This document shows, in pieces, positions 29,271 to 36,991 of a DNA stretch of 64,000 nt (the first letter of the stretch is position 1; every line of letters begins with the position of its first letter). Position numbers and translations under genes: made by a program. Origin of the DNA: Ruminococcus_C callidus (lineage in GTDB: Bacteria > Bacillota > Clostridia > Oscillospirales > Ruminococcaceae); contig NZ_CP186925.1 in NCBI RefSeq assembly GCF_049562855.1, forward strand, positions 930,001-994,000. Reading direction: 5' to 3'. A model generated the notes under the pieces. That model did not search any database. It saw only the letters and a list, made by a program, of their open reading frames with translations, and was not told where the DNA came from.

Positions 29271-31496
29271 ATGCAGGCATTCCCGAAAAAACGCGGCATT
29301 CTGGCAGTGTTCCTGACAGATCTGCAATCGGAGTACAATCACACATTGTTAGAGGGCATCACCAAGCAGGCGAATGCTCTCCGCTATGATATTGTCACAT
29401 TTTCCTTTTTTTCCAATGCCAACTGTGACACGCCGTTTCAGACAGGGGAGGAGAATATTCTTTCACTGTTTCACAAAGGGTATGCCGACGGTATTCTCAC
29501 ACAAAAGGGCATGTTTCAGAAGCCGGAGGTGCGGCAGCGAATCGACCAGATCTGTCTGGAATCCGGTTTGCCGTTTCTGGACATCGGCGAGGAAAATTGT
29601 GACGCAGTGTATCCGCTTTGGAATGACCGGAAGATTTTCTGCGATCTGGTGAACCATTTGATCGAAGTGCACCACAAGCGTAAGATCTACTGCCTGACTG
29701 GTCCGCCGGAACTGCACCAGTCCCGCAACCGTGTCCTGGGATTTCGGGATGCAATGCAGCAGCACGGGCTTCCGGTGTCGGAACAGATGATATTTTACGG
29801 GGATTTCTGGGTGCACTCCGGCGAACGGCTGGGGAATGCCATTGCAGACGGCGGTGTTGCAATGCCGGAAGCGGTGGCATGTGCCAATGCGGCAATGGCA
29901 GAGGCTCTGATCCGCACGCTGCAAAAACGCGGCATTGCCGTTCCGGAAGATATTGCAGTCGTGGGGTATGACCCGTTTATGACCAATATGCTCAACGTTC
30001 CTTCAATCACTTGTATGACAAGCATGAACTATAATCTGGGAGTCAACAGCGTTTGTCAGCTGCACTACGAAATCACCGGTGAAATCTGTACTCCCATTCC
30101 ATGCCGACCGGAAGTGCTGGAGCCTGCGGAAAGCTGCGGCTGTACCATGTCCGGAAATGGTGTGTTTGCCGGATACAAGCGAGATCTGGCAGAGCAGCTG
30201 AAGTTTGCTTATTTGCTTCAGTACAGCGGCATGATTCAGAAAATTTCCGCACCGGACAACTTGATGGAATTTGCGAAAGAACTGCACCACGTGCTATACC
30301 TGATTCGCCGCATCAAGGTGTTCTACCTCTGTATCGGCGAAGACTGGGACGGCATCATCAGCACCAATGGCAGCACATACCGCACCGCAGGGTATCCGGA
30401 CACATTTTTTCTGTTCCGGCAGGTGTACGGCAGTTCCGATTATGAGATCGTCCACCTGCGGGAATTGGTGGAAATTTTGCAGAATCCGGAAACGCCCTCT
30501 GCCTATCATCTGGTTCCGCTGCACTATGAGGACCGCTGCTTTGGATTTCTGGCGGTGGAGTTCGAGGGAGAACAGTACAGCTTGGACAAGCAGTTCCTGA
30601 CGTGGACGGAATATGTCAGCTCGGCTCTGGAAACCATGCGTATCCGAAACTATCTGAAACAGTTCAGCGGGCGGATCCACCTCACTGCCATTCGCGACCC
30701 GCTTACGGGAATCTATAACCGCCGCGGCTTCGAGGAGTTGTCCTCTGAAATTTACGAGCAGTCCATTCTGCACGGGGAGAAGTTCCTGCTGGTGGCAGTG
30801 GATATTTACAATCTGCACGAGATCAACCGGAAACAGGGCAGCAACGTGGGGGATAAAATTCTGATGACCGTGGCAGATGCCCTCAGCAGCAGCTGCTTGG
30901 GAAACGAAATTTGCTGCCGCTGCAACGGCGACCACTTTTATCTGATCGGTTCCTATTCTTACCGGTTTGATGCTGGCAGAACGCATATCGATGCCATTCA
31001 GCAGTACTGCAATCAGCATCTGGAAGAAAGGGAATCCGGTGTGCATGTTAAGCTGCTGATGAGTTGCTTCTGTGAAAAAGTCAGCCAGACGGTATCCCTT
31101 GCGGAACTGATCGCCTATGTGGACCATGTCATTGCACAGAAACAGCTGGAGGAGGAAAAGCAGCTTGCCTATTGGAAGAACATGAACACGCTCCGGCAAA
31201 AGATCTACAGCCGTCCCCAGGAAAACTGGAACATCGCAGATATGGCACAGATGATGCTGTTGAGCCGTGCCTATTTTCAGCGGCTGTATAAGCAGAATTT
31301 CGGTGTCAGTGCCATGTCCGATGTGATCGCTGCCCGAATCGCCATGGCGAAAAAACTGCTGGCAGACGGGCAGAATACCCTTGCGGAGATCGCCGAACAG
31401 TGCGGCTATCACAGCGAGATCTACTTCATGCAGCAGTTCAAAAAGGAAACCGGCATGACACCTACGCAGTACCGCACAAAGGGAAATGCCGAATAA
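29271..31496 (+). CDS. Hybrid regulator: LacI-type sensor, GGDEF-like domain, AraC-type DNA-binding domain
   Basis: Predicted 741 aa. Residues 1-300 are a periplasmic-binding-protein-like sugar-sensor fold (RGILAVFLTDLQSEYNHTLLEGI, VAVVGYDPF) as in LacI/XylR regulators, but without a LacI helix-turn-helix. A linker domain (about 310-465) follows. Then comes a diguanylate-cyclase-like domain opening with RDPLTGIYNRRGF (about 473), whose signature is degenerate (NGDHF in place of GGDEF), so it is probably not a cyclase. The last ~90 residues form an AraC/XylS helix-turn-helix pair. ATG 29271 (AAGGCGGTG site) is chosen over the in-frame extension from 29151, which runs through the repeat element. 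Location suggests control of the divergent pectate lyase. Confidence 0.85.
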   Translation: MQAFPKKRGILAVFLTDLQSEYNHTLLEGITKQANALRYDIVTFSFFSNANCDTPFQTGEENILSLFHKGYADGILTQKGMFQKPEVRQRIDQICLESGLPFLDIGEENCDAVYPLWNDRKIFCDLVNHLIEVHHKRKIYCLTGPPELHQSRNRVLGFRDAMQQHGLPVSEQMIFYGDFWVHSGERLGNAIADGGVAMPEAVACANAAMAEALIRTLQKRGIAVPEDIAVVGYDPFMTNMLNVPSITCMTSMNYNLGVNSVCQLHYEITGEICTPIPCRPEVLEPAESCGCTMSGNGVFAGYKRDLAEQLKFAYLLQYSGMIQKISAPDNLMEFAKELHHVLYLIRRIKVFYLCIGEDWDGIISTNGSTYRTAGYPDTFFLFRQVYGSSDYEIVHLRELVEILQNPETPSAYHLVPLHYEDRCFGFLAVEFEGEQYSLDKQFLTWTEYVSSALETMRIRNYLKQFSGRIHLTAIRDPLTGIYNRRGFEELSSEIYEQSILHGEKFLLVAVDIYNLHEINRKQGSNVGDKILMTVADALSSSCLGNEICCRCNGDHFYLIGSYSYRFDAGRTHIDAIQQYCNQHLEERESGVHVKLLMSCFCEKVSQTVSLAELIAYVDHVIAQKQLEEEKQLAYWKNMNTLRQKIYSRPQENWNIADMAQMMLLSRAYFQRLYKQNFGVSAMSDVIAARIAMAKKLLADGQNTLAEIAEQCGYHSEIYFMQQFKKETGMTPTQYRTKGNAE

Positions 31497-31499
31497 TCA

Positions 31500-31545
31500 A
31501 GAAAACCCCGCACAGAGTCGTTGGCGGACTTTGTGCGGCATTGCC
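31500..31545. repeat. Short hairpin copy of the MITE-like family between convergent genes
   Basis: Degenerate left end GAAAACCCCGCACAGAGTC and right end GACTTTGTGCGGCATTGCC form a hairpin. It ends exactly at the stop codon of the convergent LacI gene, so it can act as a shared transcript end. Confidence 0.75.
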
Positions 31546-32619
31546 TTAAATATAATATTCCGGTTCATTTTCTGTTGAAACATACTGATGTACGCTCTGG
31601 CGAATTACCAGTGTGGATTGCAGTTCCGTTTTCACCACTGCCTTGTGACCGCCGTTCATGCGGTCTGTCAGAATCTGAATCGCCAGATGTGCCATTTCCG
31701 TTTTCGGCAGGGAAACCGTTGTCAGCATCGGCGTGGTGTACTGAGATTCCACAATGTTGTCGCTGGAGATCACTGCGGGGTGATAGTACCAGTTCTTGCT
31801 CTGTGCCAGATATTTCAGCATACCGATCGCCAGAATGTCATTGGCACAGTAAAACGCACTGGGCGGCGTTTCCTGCTGGGAGAAATATGCCATGGCCTGA
31901 TAGCCGTTTTTCTCGTTGGGTGTGATGTCGTAAACATCGTCAATATCCGGTGCAATGCCGTGATGCACCAGTGCTTCCTGATAGCCCACATACCGCGTTT
32001 CATTATGGCAGTCTCCTACGTAGCCGATTTTTTGATGCCCGCAGGAAATCAGATAATTCACTGCTGTCAGTGCGATTTTTCTGCCGTCGCACAAGACCTC
32101 GTCCACTTCATAAGTGGTGGAGTTGCGGTTGATAGAAATGAGATTTTTCTCATAGCGTTTCAGCGATTTCAGTCCTTTTTGCGAGCATTTTCCAATGAGA
32201 ATCAGCCCGTCGTGCTTTTGCTTGGTATCATGAAACATTTGTGCCGCCGACTTTTCGATTTCTGAAAAGTCGGTCTTTTTTTCGCTGGAAAAGACCGCGT
32301 GCCGCCAGATATTTTCAATCAGTCCGCCGCTTTTCCGCACTTCGATCTCCACCAGCCGGAGCATTTCGCTGTAGAACGGATCAGTTTCATCGGAGTTGAC
32401 GCGGGTCAGCAAGATGTTGATATGAAATATCTTGTTCGGAGCACTGCCGCTTTTCAGAGCCTTTGCTGCTTCGTTGGGCACATAGCCGATTTCCCGTGCA
32501 GTCTGTAGGATCTTCTCTTTCAGTTCCATAGAGTGGCACTTGTGCTCCGGATCCCGCAGCACCCGTGCTACCGTGGAAACCGATGCCCCTGTGATTGCCG
32601 CAATTTTTGTAATGGACAT
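31546..32619 (-). CDS. LacI-family transcriptional repressor
   Basis: Predicted 357 aa. An N-terminal LacI helix-turn-helix (ITKIAAITGASVSTVARVLR) and hinge are followed by a periplasmic-binding-like effector domain (about 60-340) with ISINRN, IGYVGD and YCANDILAIG motifs. It is divergent from the alkyl sulfatase/ABC operon, and two matching palindromes (32702-32715 and 32893-32906) lie in the shared region, so it probably controls that operon and itself. The effector is unknown; a sugar-like or sulfated ligand are both possible. Its stop codon touches a hairpin repeat that also serves the convergent AraC hybrid. Confidence 0.88.
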   Translation of the reverse strand: MSITKIAAITGASVSTVARVLRDPEHKCHSMELKEKILQTAREIGYVPNEAAKALKSGSAPNKIFHINILLTRVNSDETDPFYSEMLRLVEIEVRKSGGLIENIWRHAVFSSEKKTDFSEIEKSAAQMFHDTKQKHDGLILIGKCSQKGLKSLKRYEKNLISINRNSTTYEVDEVLCDGRKIALTAVNYLISCGHQKIGYVGDCHNETRYVGYQEALVHHGIAPDIDDVYDITPNEKNGYQAMAYFSQQETPPSAFYCANDILAIGMLKYLAQSKNWYYHPAVISSDNIVESQYTTPMLTTVSLPKTEMAHLAIQILTDRMNGGHKAVVKTELQSTLVIRQSVHQYVSTENEPEYYI

Positions 32620-32666
32620 TTCCCCTCACCTCATATCCGAGAATCTCTATCTGTATTCTATATTTT

Positions 32667-32695
32667 ATTATAGCGGGAAAACTTCTGCTTGTCAA
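32667..32695 (-). promoter_or_regulatory. Consensus promoter of the LacI-family gene
   Basis: Minus-strand TTGACA (32690-32695), 17-bp spacer and TATAAT (32667-32672), a perfect sigma-A match. Confidence 0.85.
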
Positions 32696-32701
32696 GGCGT
32701 A

Positions 32702-32715
32702 TGATAACGTTGTCT
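32702..32715. promoter_or_regulatory. LacI-type operator candidate 1
   Basis: TGATAACGTTGTCT is a near-palindrome centred on CG and sits 6 bp upstream of the -35 box of the LacI gene. It shares TGAYAACGYTGTC with the second site at 32893. Confidence 0.6.
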
Positions 32716-32800
32716 AAAATGAAATACTGGGTATCCTGTAGGAAATGTAGGAAAATAAACAAAAACCACGTATTTTCGTCAAGTCTTTTTTGGCATCGTT

Positions 32801-32863
32801 GCCGCTTGTACTGTGAAAAAAAGAAAGCTACTGTCTGTTTTCACAGAAAAGCGGCATTTTTTT
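32801..32863 (+). terminator. Terminator or attenuator upstream of the ABC operon
   Basis: GCCGCTT pairs with AAGCGGC and, inside it, CTGTGAAAA pairs with TTTTCACAG; ATTTTTTT follows. It points towards the ABC operon but lies before that operon's promoter and second operator, so it would insulate the operon from upstream transcription. No gene was recognised in 32716-32892. Confidence 0.55.
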
Positions 32864-32892
32864 ACCCGTTTGGCGGAGAAAATCACGTGAAA

Positions 32893-32906
32893 TGACAACG
32901 CTGTCA
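32893..32906. promoter_or_regulatory. LacI-type operator candidate 2
   Basis: TGACAACGCTGTCA has perfect TGACA/TGTCA arms around ACGC and lies 10 bp upstream of the -35 box of the ABC/sulfatase operon. It matches the palindrome at 32702-32715. Confidence 0.65.
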
Positions 32907-32916
32907 CCATTTTCTC

Positions 32917-32945
32917 TGGACTTTTCGCTTGCGGTGGGGTAGAAT
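32917..32945 (+). promoter_or_regulatory. Promoter of the ABC transporter-alkyl sulfatase operon
   Basis: TGGACT (32917-32922), 17-bp spacer and TAGAAT (32940-32945), about 55 bp before the first start codon. Confidence 0.5.
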
Positions 32946-33000
32946 GAAATCACACCAAGGGAATGAATTCCCTAAGGCAAATCGGAAAAAGGTGATAGCA

Positions 33001-33795
33001 ATGAAAAAATCAGAACAGGAAAACATCATTACAGTTTCACATCTGAACAAAGAATTCGTCAAGGACGGCACTTCGTTTCAGGTATTGAAAGACATTGATC
33101 TTTCCGTAAAAAAAGGAGAGTTTGTCACAATTGTGGGACACAGCGGCTGCGGAAAGAGTACCCTTTTGAAAATCATCTGCGGTCTGGTATCGTATCAGGA
33201 CGGCGGCGTTTCCCGAAACGGTCACGCCGTTTCCGGACCAGATGCACAGTGCGGTATGGTATTTCAGGATCACCGGCTGCTGCCGTGGCTGAAGATCAAG
33301 GACAACATTGGCTTCGGTATCCGGAATATGACTAAGGCAGAACGGGAAGAGCACATTGCACGGCATCTGGAACTGGTGGGACTGAAAGGCTTTGAAAATG
33401 CCTATCCCTCGCAGCTGTCCGGCGGCATGTCCCAGCGTGTGGCAATTGCCCGCGGACTTGCCGGCAATCCTTCCATTCTGCTGCTGGACGAACCGTTCGG
33501 TGCACTGGACGCACTGACACGAATCCAGATGCAGAAAGAGATTCTGCGGATTCAGCGGGAGGAAAAAGTCACCATGGTCATGGTCACCCACGATATTGAC
33601 GAAGCAATCTATCTGGGCGAACGCATTGTAATCATGTCTGCACGGCCGGGCGAAATTCAGGAGATCATCACTACTGATAAATACTCCCGCATGAACCGCG
33701 GCAGTTCCGGCTTTGCCGCATACAAAAAGAAAATCTACGAGCACTTCTTTCAGGATTCTGCGGAATTTCTGCAAGAGGCAGAGTACATGATCTGA
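33001..33795 (+). CDS. ssuB: ABC transporter ATP-binding protein, sulfonate/nitrate/taurine type
   Basis: Predicted 264-aa cytoplasmic ATPase. It shows Walker A GHSGCGKST, Q-loop MVFQDHRLLPW, signature LSGGMSQR, Walker B ILLLDEP and the switch His in VTHDIDEA. The FQDHRLLPW and HDIDEA features and the gene order place it in the SsuB/TauB/NrtD group. ATG 33001 has an AAAGGTGAT site; the frame extends upstream without another good start. It is first in a five-gene operon ending in an alkyl sulfatase, so imported organosulfur compounds are the likely cargo. The ssu assignment is at family level. Confidence 0.85.
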   Translation: MKKSEQENIITVSHLNKEFVKDGTSFQVLKDIDLSVKKGEFVTIVGHSGCGKSTLLKIICGLVSYQDGGVSRNGHAVSGPDAQCGMVFQDHRLLPWLKIKDNIGFGIRNMTKAEREEHIARHLELVGLKGFENAYPSQLSGGMSQRVAIARGLAGNPSILLLDEPFGALDALTRIQMQKEILRIQREEKVTMVMVTHDIDEAIYLGERIVIMSARPGEIQEIITTDKYSRMNRGSSGFAAYKKKIYEHFFQDSAEFLQEAEYMI

Positions 33796-33808
33796 GGGAG
33801 GAGATACC

Positions 33809-34576
33809 ATGAAAACGCAGAAGGTCAAACAGATTTTACTGGGACTGATTGTTCCGGTGCTGATACTGGCGGCGTGGATCTGTGCTACCCATTTCGGGAA
33901 CATTCCCACCAGTATCCTGCCGAAAATTTCCATGGTGTGGCAGGCATTTCTGGAGATGCTGCAAAGCGGGCAGCTCTGGAATGACCTTTCAGTCACACTT
34001 TCCCGCGTGCTGAAAGGGTATCTGCTTTCCGCCGTGTTGGGAACGGTTCTGGGGTCGCTGATGGGCATGTCCAAAACGGTGTTACACCTGTTGCAGCCCA
34101 CGGTGACTGTGATTCGGCAGATTCCCATTATTGCATGGATTCCGCTGATTATTCTGTGGTGCGGCATCGGGGAATTGTCCAAAGTGGTAGTCATCGTCAT
34201 GGCGGCATTCTTCCCCATTATGATGAACACCATGAGCGGCATTTCCAGTACACCGGCGGGCTATATTGAGGTGGCACAGCTGTACAAGCTGAACTTTTTC
34301 AAAACGTTCCGGAAGGTCCATCTGCCCCACGCACTGCCGCAGATTCTGGTAGGGCTGAAACTGGGGCTGGGGATTTCGTGGATGGCAGTTGTCGCTGCGG
34401 AACTGATTGCTTCTCTGTCCGGTATCGGCTACCGCATGAGCAATGCCAGAAGCCTGATGCAGTCGGACGTGGTGATCGTGTGCATGATTCTCATCGGACT
34501 GATCGGGATTCTCATGGATAAGATTCTGGGCGGAATCTTTACAGTGATTACGCCTTGGAATAGAAAACAAAAATAA
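33809..34576 (+). CDS. ssuC: ABC transporter permease, SsuC/TauC type
   Basis: Predicted 255-aa integral membrane permease with about six transmembrane segments and the BPD_transp_1 coupling loop (VAQLYKLNFFKTFRKVHLPHALPQI). The length is typical for SsuC/TauC. It starts 13 bp after the ATPase gene with a GGGAGGAG site. A 33-bp hairpin of the repeat family follows 1 bp after its stop, separating it from the binding-protein gene. Confidence 0.88.
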   Translation: MKTQKVKQILLGLIVPVLILAAWICATHFGNIPTSILPKISMVWQAFLEMLQSGQLWNDLSVTLSRVLKGYLLSAVLGTVLGSLMGMSKTVLHLLQPTVTVIRQIPIIAWIPLIILWCGIGELSKVVVIVMAAFFPIMMNTMSGISSTPAGYIEVAQLYKLNFFKTFRKVHLPHALPQILVGLKLGLGISWMAVVAAELIASLSGIGYRMSNARSLMQSDVVIVCMILIGLIGILMDKILGGIFTVITPWNRKQK

Positions 34577-34577
34577 T

Positions 34578-34610
34578 GGCAGTCACGCACAGGCTTTGTG
34601 CGGTGTTGCC
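34578..34610. repeat. 33-bp mini-hairpin of the MITE-like family inside the operon
   Basis: GGCAGTCACGCACA pairs with TGTGCGGTGTTGCC. It sits between permease and binding-protein genes, the position where extragenic hairpins often protect or split transporter mRNA. Confidence 0.75.
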
Positions 34611-34632
34611 CTAAAAAATGGAGGTATTTCAA

Positions 34633-35679
34633 ATGAAACACAACAAGATTTTCGCATTTCTTCTGGCAGGTGTCCTGAGCCTTGGTATTGTGGGCTGCGG
34701 CAGTGCCGGTTCTTCTGACAGCAGCAGCACAGAGCAGGCTGCATCTTCGGCTTCTGGTGATCTGAAGCCCCTGCGGCTGGGCTGCCCTGGTTTTGACGAC
34801 TATCCGCTTCTGGAAAACGGCAAGCTTGCCTACGACAAGGGCTATCTGGAAGAAGAACTCAATGCCGCAGGCTACACGCTGGATCTGGTGACGTTCCAAG
34901 AGGCAGGTCCGGCAATCAATGAGGCATATGCTTCCGGTGAACTGGACATGGCATTCTACGGGGATTATCCGGCGGCGACAGCTTACAGCAACGGCGTGGA
35001 TATTCGTGTTATCGGCGTGGCAGATAAGCAGATGAACGCTGGTGTGCTGGCACAGAAAGATGCCGGAATCCAGTCACCGAAAGATCTGGAGGGCAAAAAA
35101 GTCATTATCGGTATCGGCACAAACTATCAGGAATACTGGAAGCATCTCGTAGACACCTATGACATTGATGAGAGCAAGGTGGAGATCGTCAACGTGGTTT
35201 CTGATGCTGCATCTGTCTTTACCACCGGCGAAGCAGATGCATGGCTGACCTTGTACTATAATGTAGTGTACTACGAGAATCAGGGCTTGGGTGTCGATGT
35301 GGAAAACTCTGTGGCACATCCGGAAATGGCAAGCCTTTGGACTGTTACCGGCAGAAACGACTTCTTACAGGAAAATCCGGACGCAGCTGTGGCTGTACTA
35401 AAGGCGTTGCAGCGTGCCAAGGAGGAAACCGTTTCCAATCCGGACGAATTCTTTCACGCCATTGCATCCCCCACACTGGGCGTGGACGTGTTCCGGAAAG
35501 CCTATGGGTTCGATGATACCTTTGCTTTTCTGGACAGCGATATTGACAGCGGCGTGACCGACAAGCTGAACTACCTCAGCGACTTCATGCTGGAAAACGG
35601 CTACATCTCCAAGGCAATCGATGTGGACAGCTTTGTGGACACATCTTATTACGAAAAACTGAAAACAAGTGAACAATAA
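34633..35679 (+). CDS. ssuA: ABC transporter substrate-binding lipoprotein, SsuA/TauA-like
   Basis: Predicted 348 aa. The N-terminus is a lipoprotein signal peptide with lipobox GIVGC, followed by a Ser-rich linker. The mature part has the two-lobed NMT1/SsuA-like fold (LRLGCPGFDDYPLLENG, ASGELDMAFYGDYPAA, DLEGKKVIIGIG). It would sit on the outer face of the membrane and deliver ligand to the adjacent permease. ATG 34633 lies 8 bp after GGAGGT; the in-frame ATG 34618 overlaps that site. The ligand cannot be read from sequence; the sulfatase downstream points to an alkyl sulfate or sulfonate. Confidence 0.85.
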   Translation: MKHNKIFAFLLAGVLSLGIVGCGSAGSSDSSSTEQAASSASGDLKPLRLGCPGFDDYPLLENGKLAYDKGYLEEELNAAGYTLDLVTFQEAGPAINEAYASGELDMAFYGDYPAATAYSNGVDIRVIGVADKQMNAGVLAQKDAGIQSPKDLEGKKVIIGIGTNYQEYWKHLVDTYDIDESKVEIVNVVSDAASVFTTGEADAWLTLYYNVVYYENQGLGVDVENSVAHPEMASLWTVTGRNDFLQENPDAAVAVLKALQRAKEETVSNPDEFFHAIASPTLGVDVFRKAYGFDDTFAFLDSDIDSGVTDKLNYLSDFMLENGYISKAIDVDSFVDTSYYEKLKTSEQ

Positions 35680-35692
35680 GGAGGAACAGAAA

Positions 35693-36976
35693 ATGGCAAA
35701 TTTGAAAGAACAGGCAAAGGCACTCTATCTCTATGGCTTCCCGCTGGTGGTGACCGAAGCGACCCACTGGGGAGCAGACGACAAGACATTTCAGCATCTG
35801 CGGACATTTCCCACCGACAAGGTGAACAAGATCGTGAAAATGAACAATGACACGCTGTACTCCACCGCGTGGACACAGCTGGCACGGACACCATATCTGG
35901 TACACATTCCGAAGATCACGGAACGCTACTATTTGTTCCCCATTCTGGACGCATACACCAATGTGGTGGAATCCATCGGGACACGGACTCCGGACAGGGC
36001 AGAAGGGGATTATATTCTGCTGTATCAGGACACACCGGTGCCGGCTGGATACGAATCCTATCGGGTGATTCGCTTACAGGATTCCCTGAATGCAGTGCTG
36101 CTGCGGATTGAAACGCGGGGCGAGGCAGATTATCCGGTAGTGAACCAAATCCAAGACTCTATTACCATTCGTCCGCTGTATCCGGAACGGGTGCGTCCGG
36201 TTCGGCAGGCACCGGAGCTTTCTCCGGCAGCCTATGTGGAAACCGTTTCGCCCAAGGAATTCTTCACGCTGTTTGCGGCACTTTCCGCGGAAAATCCTAT
36301 TCGGAACGAAGCCTATGTGCAGATTTTTGAACAGTTCGGCTATGACCGCACCACAGGAGCCTTTTCATGGGACGACCTGACTGCGGAACAGCAGCAGGCA
36401 CTGACCGAGGGCAGCCGTCTGGGTTTTGCAGAAATTCAGGCGGGAAAACGGAATCCGAAATACACCGTACAGCACCGCGGCTGGCTCTCTGTCATTGGCG
36501 GCGTAGGAACTTATGGTACCGACTATCTCCAGCGTGCGGAAACTGCCTATGGCGGCTGGGGTGCCAACATCATTCAGGACAGTGCCTATCTCATTGCAGC
36601 GGCAGATGACAGCGGTGCACCGTTGGCGAGCCGGAATCGCTACCGGCTGCACATTCCGGCGGACGGCTATCCGCATGCTTCCGTGTTCTGGTCGATCACG
36701 CTGTACGGCGAGCCCAGCAAGTATCTGGTGTCCAATCCCATTGGGCGGTACAAGGTCAATACCTATGATCTGGAAAACGGCAGCGTAGAAAAGAATCCGG
36801 ACGGTTCGCTGGACATCTTCATTGCCTCAGAGGAACCGGAGGGCGGACTGGCACGGAAAAACTGGCTGCCGGCACCCGCTGCGGAGGAACATTTCACACT
36901 GGCATTGCGGGTGTACACACCGGACGAACTGACCATTCGGGGCGAATGGGAACCGCCGGTTCTGGAACGAATTTAA
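35693..36976 (+). CDS. DUF1254/DUF1214-domain protein
   Basis: Predicted 427 aa without a signal peptide. The first half matches DUF1254 (VNKIVKMNNDTLYSTAW, FPILDAYTNVVESIG) and the last 115 residues match DUF1214 (VFWSITLYGEPSKYLVSNPIGRY, WLPAP). Proteins with this pair have no firmly assigned reaction but often neighbour alkyl sulfatases or aryl/lipid-modifying genes. It starts behind AGGAGG, 13 bp after the binding-protein gene and 15 bp before the sulfatase, so it very likely works in the same pathway. ATG 35693 is chosen over ATG 35669, which lies inside the previous gene. Confidence 0.85.
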   Translation: MANLKEQAKALYLYGFPLVVTEATHWGADDKTFQHLRTFPTDKVNKIVKMNNDTLYSTAWTQLARTPYLVHIPKITERYYLFPILDAYTNVVESIGTRTPDRAEGDYILLYQDTPVPAGYESYRVIRLQDSLNAVLLRIETRGEADYPVVNQIQDSITIRPLYPERVRPVRQAPELSPAAYVETVSPKEFFTLFAALSAENPIRNEAYVQIFEQFGYDRTTGAFSWDDLTAEQQQALTEGSRLGFAEIQAGKRNPKYTVQHRGWLSVIGGVGTYGTDYLQRAETAYGGWGANIIQDSAYLIAAADDSGAPLASRNRYRLHIPADGYPHASVFWSITLYGEPSKYLVSNPIGRYKVNTYDLENGSVEKNPDGSLDIFIASEEPEGGLARKNWLPAPAAEEHFTLALRVYTPDELTIRGEWEPPVLERI

Positions 36977-36991
36977 AGGGAGGAAACAGCA

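Noticed and set aside
32689..32895. 68-codon open frame in the LacI/ABC intergenic region
   Set aside because: It covers an operator and a terminator hairpin and has no ribosome site.
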